DNA of 64,000 bases from Phycisphaerae bacterium (GTDB lineage: Bacteria; Planctomycetota; Phycisphaerae; Phycisphaerales; UBA1924). Below, piece after piece: positions 8,876 to 17,206 of the stretch; the first letter of the stretch is position 1; every line of letters begins with the position of its first letter. The DNA lies in the NCBI GenBank assembly GCA_030432905.1, contig JAUILU010000002.1:448084-512083 (forward strand). Direction: 5' to 3'. The translations under genes and the position numbers were made by a program. The notes under the pieces are model-generated. The model searched no databases, was not told the DNA's origin, and saw nothing but the letters and a program-made list of their open reading frames with translations.

Positions 8876-9376
8876 TCAGCCGCTTTCGACGGGATCGACC
8901 ATCAGCATCCATTCGAGGACGCTGCTGGGTGGCAGGTCCTCGACGCCGAGCTGGCGAAGCATGTTCAGGCACTGCGCCCGGTGGTGCACAGCGTGTGTCA
9001 TGACGTGTGTGAGCACACCGCCGCGTGTGAAGCTGTACGAATTGCCGCCCCGGCTGCCGGTCGCGATGCCGTCGTTCGGGTGGTTCCGCGCCGAGGCCTC
9101 GAAGTCGGCGGTCACCTCGTCGAACAGCTCGCGGAGCTCTTGGATCGAGAAGCCAGTTTCTTCGAGCCTTGGGCGTTGTTCTCGCCCGGCGAGCAGATCG
9201 CCCCAGCCGCGGATCGCGCCGGCGATGTGCGTGAGTGCTTTGCGGAGGCTGCCAACACCCATCTCAAACTCTTGGTCGAGCTGTTCATCGGTCAGCTTCG
9301 CGCACGCGTCGAGCAGCTGGTCGTTGGCCCAGCGGTGGTGGATCAGCAGGATCTCGGCGGGGTCGGTCTGCGCCAT
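8876..9376 (-). CDS. DinB family protein
   Basis: 166 aa four-helix DinB-fold protein. The metal-ligand pattern is complete: HHRWANDQLL near the N-terminus, ALTHIAGAIRGWGD in the middle, and HAVHHRAQCLNMLRQLG near the C-terminus. The C-terminal PPSSVLEW is also typical. The ATG is preceded by AAAGGAG at 7 bases, whereas an upstream in-frame start lacks support. Related proteins include the bacillithiol S-transferases and other thiol-linked transferases, so a metal-dependent transferase or hydrolase is the likeliest role. No operon partner is evident. Confidence 0.85.
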   Translation of the reverse strand: MAQTDPAEILLIHHRWANDQLLDACAKLTDEQLDQEFEMGVGSLRKALTHIAGAIRGWGDLLAGREQRPRLEETGFSIQELRELFDEVTADFEASARNHPNDGIATGSRGGNSYSFTRGGVLTHVMTHAVHHRAQCLNMLRQLGVEDLPPSSVLEWMLMVDPVESG

Positions 9377-9433
9377 GGCTGGGCTCCTTTGGGGCGGTTC
9401 GCCCCGGAGCCTACCAGACAATCCTCGGCTTGT

Positions 9434-10237
9434 TCAGCAGCCCGCGTTGTAGTTCGCGATCCAAGCCGAGAAGTCGGTGGGGGTGATCTCGCCGTCTTGG
9501 TTCTGGTCGGCGCGCAGGTCGCCTGAGTTGTACGCGGCGATCCACGCGGAAAAATCGGTCGACGAGAGTGCGCCGTCCTGGTTCACGTCGGCGAGGCAGT
9601 CGGGCCCGTCCATCTCGCCGAGCAGCTCGATCGCGAGGCCGCTGGCGACGTTCTGTGTCGGCAGAAGACCCGCGCCGTCGAAGAGGTCGAGGTGGATCTC
9701 ATTGTCGCCAGATGCGGTTGCCCACGCCCACGACTCGCGTGCTTCGCGCGGCGGGACGAAGGTGATCGCCGCGATGGTGACGACGTAGCCGTGCCCGCCG
9801 TCGAGCTGGATGGGCGAGTCGCTAAGGTCGATCTGGTACTCGAACATGTGTGCGCCCATGTCGCCCTGTTCGTTTGCGGTCTGGACCGGCGCCGCGAAGC
9901 CGCGGGTGATGCGCCGCTGATCGATGAGCGCGAGGGCGCCCGTGGACTCGTCTTTGTCGTAGATGCTCAGGCGGAAGCCCAGTGTGTTTGTGTCCATGCC
10001 GAACGCGGTTTCCGAGCCGCCCCAGAAACGGATCGCCTGCACGGTCGCGTCGTTCGGTGCTGAGACAGTCTCGCCCGCGAGCTGGTCGTCGTATACGAAT
10101 GTGCCGCCCGGTTGGTCCGCTGAGATCACGGCACTGGCGGGGCTTTCCGGCGGCTGACCCGCGACCACTTCGGTTTGTGCGAGAGCTGGAGCCGCGGCGA
10201 AAGCGGCGGCGAGTACGACGAGTCGTTGCGCATCCAT
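9434..10237 (-). CDS. Secreted protein with C-terminal GC-type dockerin-like module
   Basis: 267 aa. A signal peptide (MDAQRLVVLAAAFAAAPALAQ) is followed by a beta-sandwich-like domain of about 180 residues (for example VQAIRFWGGSE and YVVTIAAITF). The C-terminus holds two calcium-binding dockerin-like repeats, DVNQDGALSSTDFSAWIAAY and DQNQDGEITPTDFSAWIANY, ending in a terminal Gly-Cys. This tail is typical of exported proteins of Phycisphaerae and is thought to serve surface anchoring or complex formation. GGAGA precedes the ATG. The enzymatic role, if any, is unknown. Confidence 0.8.
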   Translation of the reverse strand: MDAQRLVVLAAAFAAAPALAQTEVVAGQPPESPASAVISADQPGGTFVYDDQLAGETVSAPNDATVQAIRFWGGSETAFGMDTNTLGFRLSIYDKDESTGALALIDQRRITRGFAAPVQTANEQGDMGAHMFEYQIDLSDSPIQLDGGHGYVVTIAAITFVPPREARESWAWATASGDNEIHLDLFDGAGLLPTQNVASGLAIELLGEMDGPDCLADVNQDGALSSTDFSAWIAAYNSGDLRADQNQDGEITPTDFSAWIANYNAGC

Positions 10238-10374
10238 GGCGATGTCTCCGTGCGGTAAACCGCTACCTGTAGACATACACCAAGTCAGGCCGAACGCACG
10301 CCGGAACGGGGATCTCTGCGTGAATCGCCACGTTCTCGGACACCAAAGAACAGATATCCGGACTAGAGAGCGGC

Positions 10375-11541
10375 TTACTTCGCCGACGTCGCGTTGATCC
10401 GTACCCCGTCTTTCACGGCGGATACAGGCCGTTTCTTGATGAGCGCGAAGTCGCTGATATACGCGGGCGGGTCGTAGTTCAGGACTTGCCGACGATCACC
10501 GGTTCTGCTGATTGGTTCGTAGTAGTTCATCGTCCCGTCCTGGCCGGGCATGAGGACAAGACCGGACCTGCCGTCGTAGATGATCGATTCGATCACCACG
10601 AACAATTCTTCAAAGAGCAGATCGAATGCCGAGGTCGGCTGATTCGTTTTGACCCCCATCACGTGCGACGCGGCGATGATGTCCGTGTGCACAATTCCGA
10701 TGCCGTCGCTGCCGGTTGTTGTGGTGAATCCTCCCAGCACGGCTCCGAACGTCACCTCGTCGTAGACAAGCCCCTCAGACGCGAGCGAGTCGAGGCCGAC
10801 ACGCTCGAGCCCGCCGGCACCGTCAAAGCTAAAGAGCGGCCCGGATGCGCTCACCATGAGCGCCTTCCTGTCGGGTGTCGTCAGCATTTTGAGCCTTGGG
10901 GTCTGTCCCACTAAACGGATCGCCTGCGTGCCCTCGGTGTCGGGTTCCGCGTCGATCAGTGCTTCGGTGCGTGCATCAACCACTGCAAGCGAGCCGAACT
11001 GCTTGTAAGAGTGCGTCGCGCCGTCATCCAGACGCTGGACCTGCACGAATACCCGGCCCCCGTGGCGCAGCATCATCTCCGGGTCGGCCACGGCTTCGTC
11101 TTCGAGGATGGGTGTGAGGTCTGCGCCAGTTCGGAACGCGCCGGTCCGCAGATCAAGAACGGTGAGCGAGTTCGTCTCGGCCCTGGTGATCCAAACCTCG
11201 TGCCTGTTCACCGCGAGCGCATCACGCATCGTGTTGCCAGCGGGCAGTGCGTGCTCAGCGATGAGCGCACCGCTCGGGCCGACTACAAGCACACGACCGA
11301 ACATCCTGTCGGCGATGAGGAAGTTGGAATTCGGCAGTGCTCGCACCACGCTGTCGGGGCCGACTTGATACGGGAGCTCGGTCGCGTTCGCTTCACCATC
11401 GACGAGCACAACCCGCCCTGGCGCGAACGGCCCCTGAACGAGATCAACGATGCCCAAGAAAGATGGGAGTCCGTCCTGCGCGCCGGCGGTGCACGAGATC
11501 AATCCCATCGAAGCGGCTACGAGACTCTGCAACGCACGCAT
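10375..11541 (-). CDS. Exported propeller-like protein of unknown function
   Basis: 388 aa. A signal peptide ends in ISCTAGAQ. The mature part looks like a beta-propeller, with repeated units of the type VVRALPNSNFLIADRMFGRV, DALAVNRHEVWITRAETNSL and RKALMVSASGPLFSFDGAGG, reminiscent of NHL or lactonase-like repeats. No catalytic motif was identified. The ATG at 11541 is preferred over a GTG 12 bases earlier because it starts a standard signal peptide and follows GAGGTGG closely. It stands alone with intergenic sequence on both sides. Confidence 0.65.
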   Translation of the reverse strand: MRALQSLVAASMGLISCTAGAQDGLPSFLGIVDLVQGPFAPGRVVLVDGEANATELPYQVGPDSVVRALPNSNFLIADRMFGRVLVVGPSGALIAEHALPAGNTMRDALAVNRHEVWITRAETNSLTVLDLRTGAFRTGADLTPILEDEAVADPEMMLRHGGRVFVQVQRLDDGATHSYKQFGSLAVVDARTEALIDAEPDTEGTQAIRLVGQTPRLKMLTTPDRKALMVSASGPLFSFDGAGGLERVGLDSLASEGLVYDEVTFGAVLGGFTTTTGSDGIGIVHTDIIAASHVMGVKTNQPTSAFDLLFEELFVVIESIIYDGRSGLVLMPGQDGTMNYYEPISRTGDRRQVLNYDPPAYISDFALIKKRPVSAVKDGVRINATSAK

Positions 11542-11648
11542 GTTCCACCTCACAAGCTGTGAACATCTCTTTATTCAGTGCTTGCAGGCGAGCGGATGCA
11601 GGATTCTGGGCTGAATAGTGAAAACAGCAGTGCTTCCGAGCAGATCGG

Positions 11649-12182
11649 CTATCCGATCACACCCGGCATGCCCAGCGATCGGCGCAGGTCTGCGAGCTGG
11701 CCCGCGTGGGTGCCGTTGTGGAAGATGATCCGGGCCGCCAGTTCCGAGACCTTGAACCGGCCCGAGCCCCATGGCTGTTCTTCATCGAGCTGGTCCTGTG
11801 TCATGGTTTCGAGCGCGGCCGAGATGCGGTCGATCGCGTTCTCGAACACCTGCCTGCTGCGCGCAAGCGTCGGGTAGATCGCGGGGTTGTCGGCGGGTTT
11901 GGACCCGAAGCAGACGGACTCGGTGTCAAACGTGCTTTCGTTGCCACCGGTCCCGTCGCCGGTGAGGTAGTCGTCCTCGGGCAGTGGCTTGCCGTCGAAA
12001 CGCTCGGCGAACCTGTTCATCGTGAGCGCGAGGTGCCCCATGCACCACGCCGCGTGGTTCGGTAGGTTGGGCGCTTGCGTCGTTCTGTTCGCGTCGTCGA
12101 AGCCGGCGAGGAAGCGGGTGACGAATGGCTTGGTCGCGCGCATCGCGTCGGCGAGTGCTGCGGCTCGTTCGCATCCTGCCAT
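11649..12182 (-). CDS. DinB-fold protein
   Basis: 177 aa, third DinB-superfamily member in the window. It has NHAAWCMGHLALTMNRF with the first metal-ligand His, and the C-terminal FHNGTHAGQLADLRRSLGMP, the typical His-x3-His end helix. The start codon shares one base with the TAA of the upstream esterase gene (TAATG), so translation is coupled to it. This suggests the DinB protein and the exported esterase work in the same process, though the link is not explained by known biochemistry. Confidence 0.75.
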   Translation of the reverse strand: MAGCERAAALADAMRATKPFVTRFLAGFDDANRTTQAPNLPNHAAWCMGHLALTMNRFAERFDGKPLPEDDYLTGDGTGGNESTFDTESVCFGSKPADNPAIYPTLARSRQVFENAIDRISAALETMTQDQLDEEQPWGSGRFKVSELAARIIFHNGTHAGQLADLRRSLGMPGVIG

Positions 12183-13750
12183 TACTCGGTCTCCTCAAGT
12201 TTGATGTGTCCGTGGTGTGCGAGTTCTTCGAGCATCTGCCTCGGGAAGTCGCGGACGATGTCGCTGCCGAAGATGCTCGAGTGGTCGAGGCCAGGCACGA
12301 TCTCGATGTAGCCCGCAAAGCCACCTGTCGGCTCGGCGAACGTGAGCGCGTCGAGCTGTGACTTGAGCTTGGCGACCGCTTCGTCGAGGTCGTAGTTGTC
12401 CATGTCGCCCACAACAAGTCGCAGGCGTTCTTTCATGATCGGGCCGAGCGTCGCGCGGTTGGCGGCGAGCTTCTTGGCGATGTCGTACCTCGCAAAGTGC
12501 TTGACGATCCTGCTGTCGATCACGCCGGTCTGCGGGTTGTAGAGGTCCGCCGGCTCGCCCGCGTCGTTCGCAGGGCCGAAGACGGCGAGCCACGAGTCCC
12601 ACTGCTGGCCGCTGGTGTTGCCCGGGCCGATGACCTCTTCCATGCGGTTCTCGTCGCGGATGGTCATCCCCTTGACGCCGTCGGCGTCGGTGTAGCTCGT
12701 CTTCCACACGACCTGGCCGAGTTCTTCGTGGCGGTACATGTTGGCCTCGTTGTAGATGTTGACGGCTTGGAACGAGCTGAAATCAACGGGATCGGGCGAT
12801 GTAGACCACACGCCGCCGAAAGTGTTTGGGTAGGTTGCGCCGAGCCAGACGGTGGACCACCCGCCCGAGGAGTGGCCGCGGAGCAGACGCGCGGAGTGCT
12901 TGGGGATTGTGTTGAACGACGCATCGATCGTCGGGATGAGTTCTTTGACGAGCGCCTCGCCGACTGAGCCGTTGTTCGCCGAGTCCGCGAACAGGTGGTG
13001 GCCGTTGGGTCCCTCGGGATCGAGCACGACCCAGAAGGCGTTTCGCGCGAGTTTGCCCGTGTCGCTCTCGGGGTCGGCGTTCCGGAATCGCTCGGCTTTG
13101 CGTGTGGCGCTGGTGTGGTCGCCGCCGAAGCCGGGCACCTCGTAGATCACGGGGTAGCGTTTCTGGGGATCCATGTCGATGGGTTCGATGACACCCGCCT
13201 GAAGCGAGACAGCCGTGCCTCGGTGCTCGCTGAGCAGTTTGGAACGAACGCTGATGTAACGGACGCCGTCGGCTTCGCGCGGGTCGTTGGCTGTCGTTAT
13301 CCGGTCGAGCCTGAGCTGGACGGCTGTGCTGACACCCCGGCTTGTGATCTCAAACGGAACGACGTCGCTGTACAGGTTGCCCGCTTCTCTGCGCCAGCTG
13401 CTGTTGGATCGGTTCTGGTCGAGGACCGCCTGCGCGCGGTACCGGCCCGGCGGGAGCTCGCTCATGAGCATCGGGAAAAACTCGGCGCTGTCATCGATGA
13501 CCGTGTTGTCGCTTGGCTTCACGCCCTCGGCGCTCACGGAGTACATCGGCTGCGGCTTGGAGAAGAAAGGCCCTGACGCGGGATCAGTCCTGCCAAACCC
13601 GTCGGCCTGGTCGATGAGATACACCACGATCCGGCCCCGGGCTTCGTGGTTCTGGATGCTCTCGTCGAACGTTACAACGAACGACAGGTCCTTCTGAGCC
13701 GAGGATGCGAGTGCAACTAAACACGCAAAAACCATGCTGATGTGCTTCAT
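12182..13750 (-). CDS. Exported putative esterase (enterochelin-esterase-like fold)
   Basis: 522 aa. A short signal peptide (MKHISMVFACLVALASSAQ) precedes an N-terminal beta domain (about residues 20-180) and a D-type alpha/beta hydrolase domain. YPVIYEVPGFGGDH marks the first strand. The nucleophile elbow is LRGHSSGGWSTVWL, followed by YPNTFGGVWSTSPDP, as in COG2819-like esterases. The C-terminal GLDHSSIF may carry the catalytic His. Overlap with the DinB-fold gene at TAATG makes a two-gene operon, divergent from the thiC riboswitch promoter. Confidence 0.8.
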   Translation of the reverse strand: MKHISMVFACLVALASSAQKDLSFVVTFDESIQNHEARGRIVVYLIDQADGFGRTDPASGPFFSKPQPMYSVSAEGVKPSDNTVIDDSAEFFPMLMSELPPGRYRAQAVLDQNRSNSSWRREAGNLYSDVVPFEITSRGVSTAVQLRLDRITTANDPREADGVRYISVRSKLLSEHRGTAVSLQAGVIEPIDMDPQKRYPVIYEVPGFGGDHTSATRKAERFRNADPESDTGKLARNAFWVVLDPEGPNGHHLFADSANNGSVGEALVKELIPTIDASFNTIPKHSARLLRGHSSGGWSTVWLGATYPNTFGGVWSTSPDPVDFSSFQAVNIYNEANMYRHEELGQVVWKTSYTDADGVKGMTIRDENRMEEVIGPGNTSGQQWDSWLAVFGPANDAGEPADLYNPQTGVIDSRIVKHFARYDIAKKLAANRATLGPIMKERLRLVVGDMDNYDLDEAVAKLKSQLDALTFAEPTGGFAGYIEIVPGLDHSSIFGSDIVRDFPRQMLEELAHHGHIKLEETE

Positions 13751-13767
13751 ACGGGGATGGTACCGCT

Positions 13768-13798
13768 TTGCGGATGCGAGGTTTGGGCACCCTATACT
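13768..13798 (+). promoter_or_regulatory. Likely thiC promoter
   Basis: A good -10 hexamer TATACT (13793-13798) lies about 12 bases before the riboswitch. A weak -35 TTGCGG (13768-13773) is spaced by 19 bases. The predicted start point falls at the 5' edge of the TPP aptamer. Confidence 0.45.
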
Positions 13799-13809
13799 GC
13801 TTCTGAACG

Positions 13810-13882
13810 CACGGGGCGCCGCCTGGTAGGTCGGCTGAGACGAACCCGTAGAACCTGATCCGGCTTGTACCGGCGGAGGGAT
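13810..13882 (+). promoter_or_regulatory. TPP riboswitch (THI element)
   Basis: The conserved aptamer parts appear in order: an ACGGGG-type P1 strand, GGCTGAGA (13833-13840), AACCC, GAACCTGATC (13851-13860), then GTACCGGCGGAGGGA. The last part, GGAGGG, is also the ribosome binding site of thiC, whose ATG follows at 13889. Ligand binding would therefore most simply block translation initiation; no terminator hairpin was seen between aptamer and gene. Confidence 0.93.
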
Positions 13883-13888
13883 GCGACC

Positions 13889-15760
13889 ATGTCAGACACG
13901 AACACCATGAACCCAACCAGCAAATTCTCGGTGCCGACACTCGGCGCGGGCAACCCGGGCAGCCCGGGTGTCACCACGCCCGGCTCGTTCGCCAACAAGC
14001 CCGACATCGGCGGCCCGCTCGCCTTCAGCTCGCCCGACACCCCGGGCATGCCAAAGCCTTCGGACAAAACCGCGTGGGATTTCCTGCCCGATGACTGGAG
14101 CATCGAGACCGCGAGCGATCACGCGACCGGCTGCAAAGGTCACAACAAGCAAGACGTTAGTGAGTTCATCCGCTGCGTCGCGCCCGCTGGCTTTACACCG
14201 GTCACCCAGCTCGAATCGGCGCGCCTCGGCGTCATCACGCCTGAGATGACTCGGGTAGCCGAGCGCGAGCCACACCTGACCGCTGAGCAGGTGCGCGACG
14301 AGGTCGCCGCGGGCCGCATGGTGATACCTGCCAACATCACGCACCTCAAGTACAACCTCGACCCGATGGCGATCGGCCGCGCGAGTAAGACGAAGGTCAA
14401 CGCGAACATGGGCGCCTCGCCCGTGTCGTCGGGCACCGAGGAAGAAGTCGAGAAGCTCAAGTGGGCGGAGCAGTGGGGCGCCGACACCGTCATGGACCTG
14501 TCCACCGGCGGCGACCTCGACGAGTGCCGCGAGGCCATCATCCGAAACTCGACCGTGCCCATCGGCACCGTCCCGATCTACTCGATGATCATCGGTCGAA
14601 AGCTCGAAGACCTCGATGAAGCCGCGATCCTTGAAACGCTCGAGCACCAGGCTCGCCAGGGCGTGGACTACTTCACGATCCACGCCGGCGTCCGCAAGGG
14701 GCACCTCAAGTTCGTCAAGAAGCGTCTGATCGGTATGGTCAGCCGGGGCGGTTCGCTGCTGGCCAAATGGATGCTCATCAAGAACCGCGAGAACATCATG
14801 TACGACATGTGGGACGACATCTGCCGGCTCATGCGAGAGCACGACGTGACGTTCTCCATCGGCGACGGCATGCGCCCGGGCGGACTCGCCGACGCGACCG
14901 ACGACGCGCAGCTCGCGGAACTCGAAACGCTCGGCGAACTCACCGAGCGCGCGTGGAAGCTCGGCGTGCAGGTGATGATCGAAGGCCCGGGCCACGTGCC
15001 GTTCGATCAGATCGAGTACAACGCCAAGCTCCAGCGCACGCTCTGCCACGGCGCGCCGTTCTACGTGCTCGGCCCGCTGGTGACCGACGTCTTCCCGGGT
15101 TACGACCACATCACAAGCTGCATCGGCGCGACCTCCATCGCCTACCACGGCGCTTCGATGCTGTGCTACGTCACGCCCAAGGAGCACCTGGGTTTACCCA
15201 AGAAGGGTGACGTGAAAGAGGGCTGCATCGCCTACAAGATCGCGGCGCACGCGGCGGACGTCGCGCTGGGCATCCCCGGCACGCGCACGTGGGACGACGA
15301 GCTGACCAAGGCACGGGCCGCGCTCAACTGGGAGAAGCACTTCGACCTCGCCTTCGACACCGACACCGCCCGCGCGTATCACGACGAGGACCTCGACGTG
15401 GACACCGACTTCTGCGCGATGTGCGGCCACGACTGGTGCAGCGTCCGCATCTCAAAGGAGATCGTCGAGTTCGCCTCGGGCGACGACGAGGCCTTCCAGC
15501 GCGGCAAGCCCGTCAAGTCCGCCGCCCTCACCGAGGAGCAGCAGAAGATCCTCGAACAGCGCGGCTACCTCAACCCAGACGAGATCCACAAGCTCGCAAG
15601 CAAGGTCAAAGGCAAGGTCGACTCCACCGACGAGGGCAAGGCTGCCTGCCACTCCGACTTCGTTGACGACGAGGCGGCGAAGCAGATGCAGGGCGAGCAG
15701 CTGGTGCAGGTTGATGTCAGGCCGGCGCTTGGGATTGGGAAAGACGATCGGATGGTCTAA
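13889..15760 (+). CDS. thiC: Phosphomethylpyrimidine synthase ThiC
   Basis: Radical SAM enzyme converting aminoimidazole ribotide to HMP phosphate in thiamine synthesis, 623 aa. The unusual C-terminal 4Fe-4S motif is CAMCGHDWC (Cys509, Cys512, Cys517). Conserved core segments include VNANMGASPVSS, DLSTGGDLDECR, IEGPGHVPFDQIEYN and GHVPF. The true start is the ATG at 13889, with GGAGGG eight bases upstream; a TTG at 13865 in the same frame lies inside the aptamer and is not credible. It is controlled by the TPP riboswitch in front. The residues after the iron-sulfur motif form a tail of about 105 aa. Confidence 0.97.
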   Translation: MSDTNTMNPTSKFSVPTLGAGNPGSPGVTTPGSFANKPDIGGPLAFSSPDTPGMPKPSDKTAWDFLPDDWSIETASDHATGCKGHNKQDVSEFIRCVAPAGFTPVTQLESARLGVITPEMTRVAEREPHLTAEQVRDEVAAGRMVIPANITHLKYNLDPMAIGRASKTKVNANMGASPVSSGTEEEVEKLKWAEQWGADTVMDLSTGGDLDECREAIIRNSTVPIGTVPIYSMIIGRKLEDLDEAAILETLEHQARQGVDYFTIHAGVRKGHLKFVKKRLIGMVSRGGSLLAKWMLIKNRENIMYDMWDDICRLMREHDVTFSIGDGMRPGGLADATDDAQLAELETLGELTERAWKLGVQVMIEGPGHVPFDQIEYNAKLQRTLCHGAPFYVLGPLVTDVFPGYDHITSCIGATSIAYHGASMLCYVTPKEHLGLPKKGDVKEGCIAYKIAAHAADVALGIPGTRTWDDELTKARAALNWEKHFDLAFDTDTARAYHDEDLDVDTDFCAMCGHDWCSVRISKEIVEFASGDDEAFQRGKPVKSAALTEEQQKILEQRGYLNPDEIHKLASKVKGKVDSTDEGKAACHSDFVDDEAAKQMQGEQLVQVDVRPALGIGKDDRMV

Positions 15761-15817
15761 GAGCCGCCGAGAAGTCTAAAAGCCCGAGGCGCTGCTGCAA
15801 GCGGCTAAGCTAGTCAC

Positions 15818-16630
15818 ATGCCCCGCCTCCCACACAAAGTCTGTCTCGTCACCGGCGCCGCCCAAGGCATCGGTCTCGCTATCGCCCGCGCCTTTGTGAA
15901 CGAGGGCGCCGCGGTCCTGATGGCCGATATCCAGGACGATCGCTGCGCTGAGGAAGCGCACACGATCGACGCGGAGTCTGTGCGTCTTGATGTGCGTGAG
16001 GAATCGGACTGGGCCGCCGCCGTTGCGTACACACGAGAGAAGTTTGGCAGGCTCGATGTCGTCGTGAACAACGCGGGCATCGCGGGGCTGCACGCCGACG
16101 CGGCGAAGAACGACCCGGAGCACGTCGATCTGGCGCACTTCCGGGCCGTGATGCAAACGAATCTTGAGGGTGTGGTGCTCGGCTGCAAGCACGCGATCGG
16201 CGCGATGCGCACCAACGACCCCAAGGGCGGTTCGATCATCAACCTCGGCTCGCGCTCGGGGCTGGTTGGCGTTCCGAGGGCGACGCCCTACGCGGCGAGC
16301 AAGGCGGCGGTGCTCAATCACACGCGGAGCGTCGCGCTGTACTGCGCCGAGGAGGCGCTGAACATCCGGTGTAACGTGATCCAGCCCGCGGCGATCATGA
16401 CCCCGATGTGGGACGCCATGCTGGGCGAGCCGGGCGCACCGGGCCGGGCCGAGATCGAGCAGGCGATCGCCGACGATGCGCCGCTCCGCCGGTTCGGCAC
16501 GCCCGAAGAGGTCGCCGAACTCGCGGTTTACCTTGCGTCGGACGCGTCTGCCTACACCACCGGCACCGCGTTCAATCTCGACGGCGGCATGCTCGCGGGT
16601 AGCGCGGCTCCTCGTGTATCACCATCGTAA
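15818..16630 (+). CDS. SDR family NAD(P)-dependent oxidoreductase
   Basis: Classical short-chain dehydrogenase, 270 aa. TGAAQGIG (about residues 12-19) binds the dinucleotide, VVNNAGIAGL is the structural NNAG motif, SRSG holds the catalytic Ser, and YAASK supplies the catalytic Tyr-Lys pair. An Asp at the end of beta-2 (MADIQDD) favours NAD(H) over NADP(H). The C-terminus (TTGTAFNLDGGML) is typical. The substrate is unknown. It lies 57 bases after thiC without a visible terminator, so partial read-through is possible. Confidence 0.9.
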   Translation: MPRLPHKVCLVTGAAQGIGLAIARAFVNEGAAVLMADIQDDRCAEEAHTIDAESVRLDVREESDWAAAVAYTREKFGRLDVVVNNAGIAGLHADAAKNDPEHVDLAHFRAVMQTNLEGVVLGCKHAIGAMRTNDPKGGSIINLGSRSGLVGVPRATPYAASKAAVLNHTRSVALYCAEEALNIRCNVIQPAAIMTPMWDAMLGEPGAPGRAEIEQAIADDAPLRRFGTPEEVAELAVYLASDASAYTTGTAFNLDGGMLAGSAAPRVSPS

Positions 16631-16729
16631 AGCCCGTTGTACGATTCAGTGCAATAAGCATTGGGTGAACTAATTTTGGACCTATGTAGCGATCCGTGCG
16701 CACACTTTTGACGTTGAGCGAGTGATCGC

Positions 16730-16757
16730 TTGGAAGCCGCGGCTGAAATTGTAAAAT
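16730..16757 (+). promoter_or_regulatory. Possible promoter giving a leaderless transcript
   Basis: TTGGAA (16730-16735) and TAAAAT (16752-16757) are spaced by 16 bases. The ATG of the next gene starts only 7 bases after the -10 box, so the transcript would have almost no 5' leader. The surrounding stretch is visibly AT-richer than its neighbours. Confidence 0.3.
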
Positions 16758-16763
16758 CGTCGC

Positions 16764-17168
16764 ATGGATAACACACAAACGGTCAACGCTCGGCTCGATC
16801 GTAACGATGAGCAGCAACAGAAAGTACTCCGGTTATTGAATGAAGCAATCCAGAAACGCGCTCGGCTTCAGATTCGATACAAGCGGTTTCTGCGGCTGTT
16901 CTTCCCGCATCGGATCTGGCGGCAATCCGATGGGTCATATCTGGCAGAGGGGTTTCAGGACGCTGGCGGCAGCGGCTGGGGCGGTGGAGGCGGTGGCGGT
17001 GGTGGCTTTGTGCCCAGTCCTCGGGGTGGCTGGCAGGGATGGGTTCACATCGAAGTTGAGAAAATCGAGAGCATCGAATCCGCTGGGGGCACATTCCAGC
17101 CGCGGCGAGATTTCAACTCCAACCCGACGCGCCGGTTCGGCGAAATCGTGAGTCAGCTCAGCCAATAA
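16764..17168 (+). CDS. Stand-alone WYL-like domain protein with polyglycine loop
   Basis: 134 aa. The core pattern (AIQKRARLQIRYKRF ... PHRIWRQSDGSYLAEGF ... VHIEVEKIESIESAGGTF) resembles the SH3-like beta fold of WYL ligand-sensing domains: an Ile-x-Tyr strand, a basic P-H/R loop, and a strand leading into the I-x-S-I segment. A tract of about nine consecutive glycines near residue 75 interrupts the fold between the second and third strands. Usually WYL domains follow a DNA-binding domain; none is present here. Assignment is by pattern only, and a different SH3-like fold is possible. Confidence 0.45.
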   Translation: MDNTQTVNARLDRNDEQQQKVLRLLNEAIQKRARLQIRYKRFLRLFFPHRIWRQSDGSYLAEGFQDAGGSGWGGGGGGGGGFVPSPRGGWQGWVHIEVEKIESIESAGGTFQPRRDFNSNPTRRFGEIVSQLSQ

Positions 17169-17206
17169 CAGCAGATAAGCAATGTCTTGCGAACAACCAA
17201 AGCAGA

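Noticed and set aside
8876..9376. DinB as a DNA polymerase IV
   Set aside because: The name is shared, but the fold with His-rich motifs is the DinB/YfiT four-helix family, not the Y-family polymerase.
13865..13888. Upstream TTG start for thiC
   Set aside because: Lies inside the TPP aptamer; the ATG at 13889 has the ribosome site.
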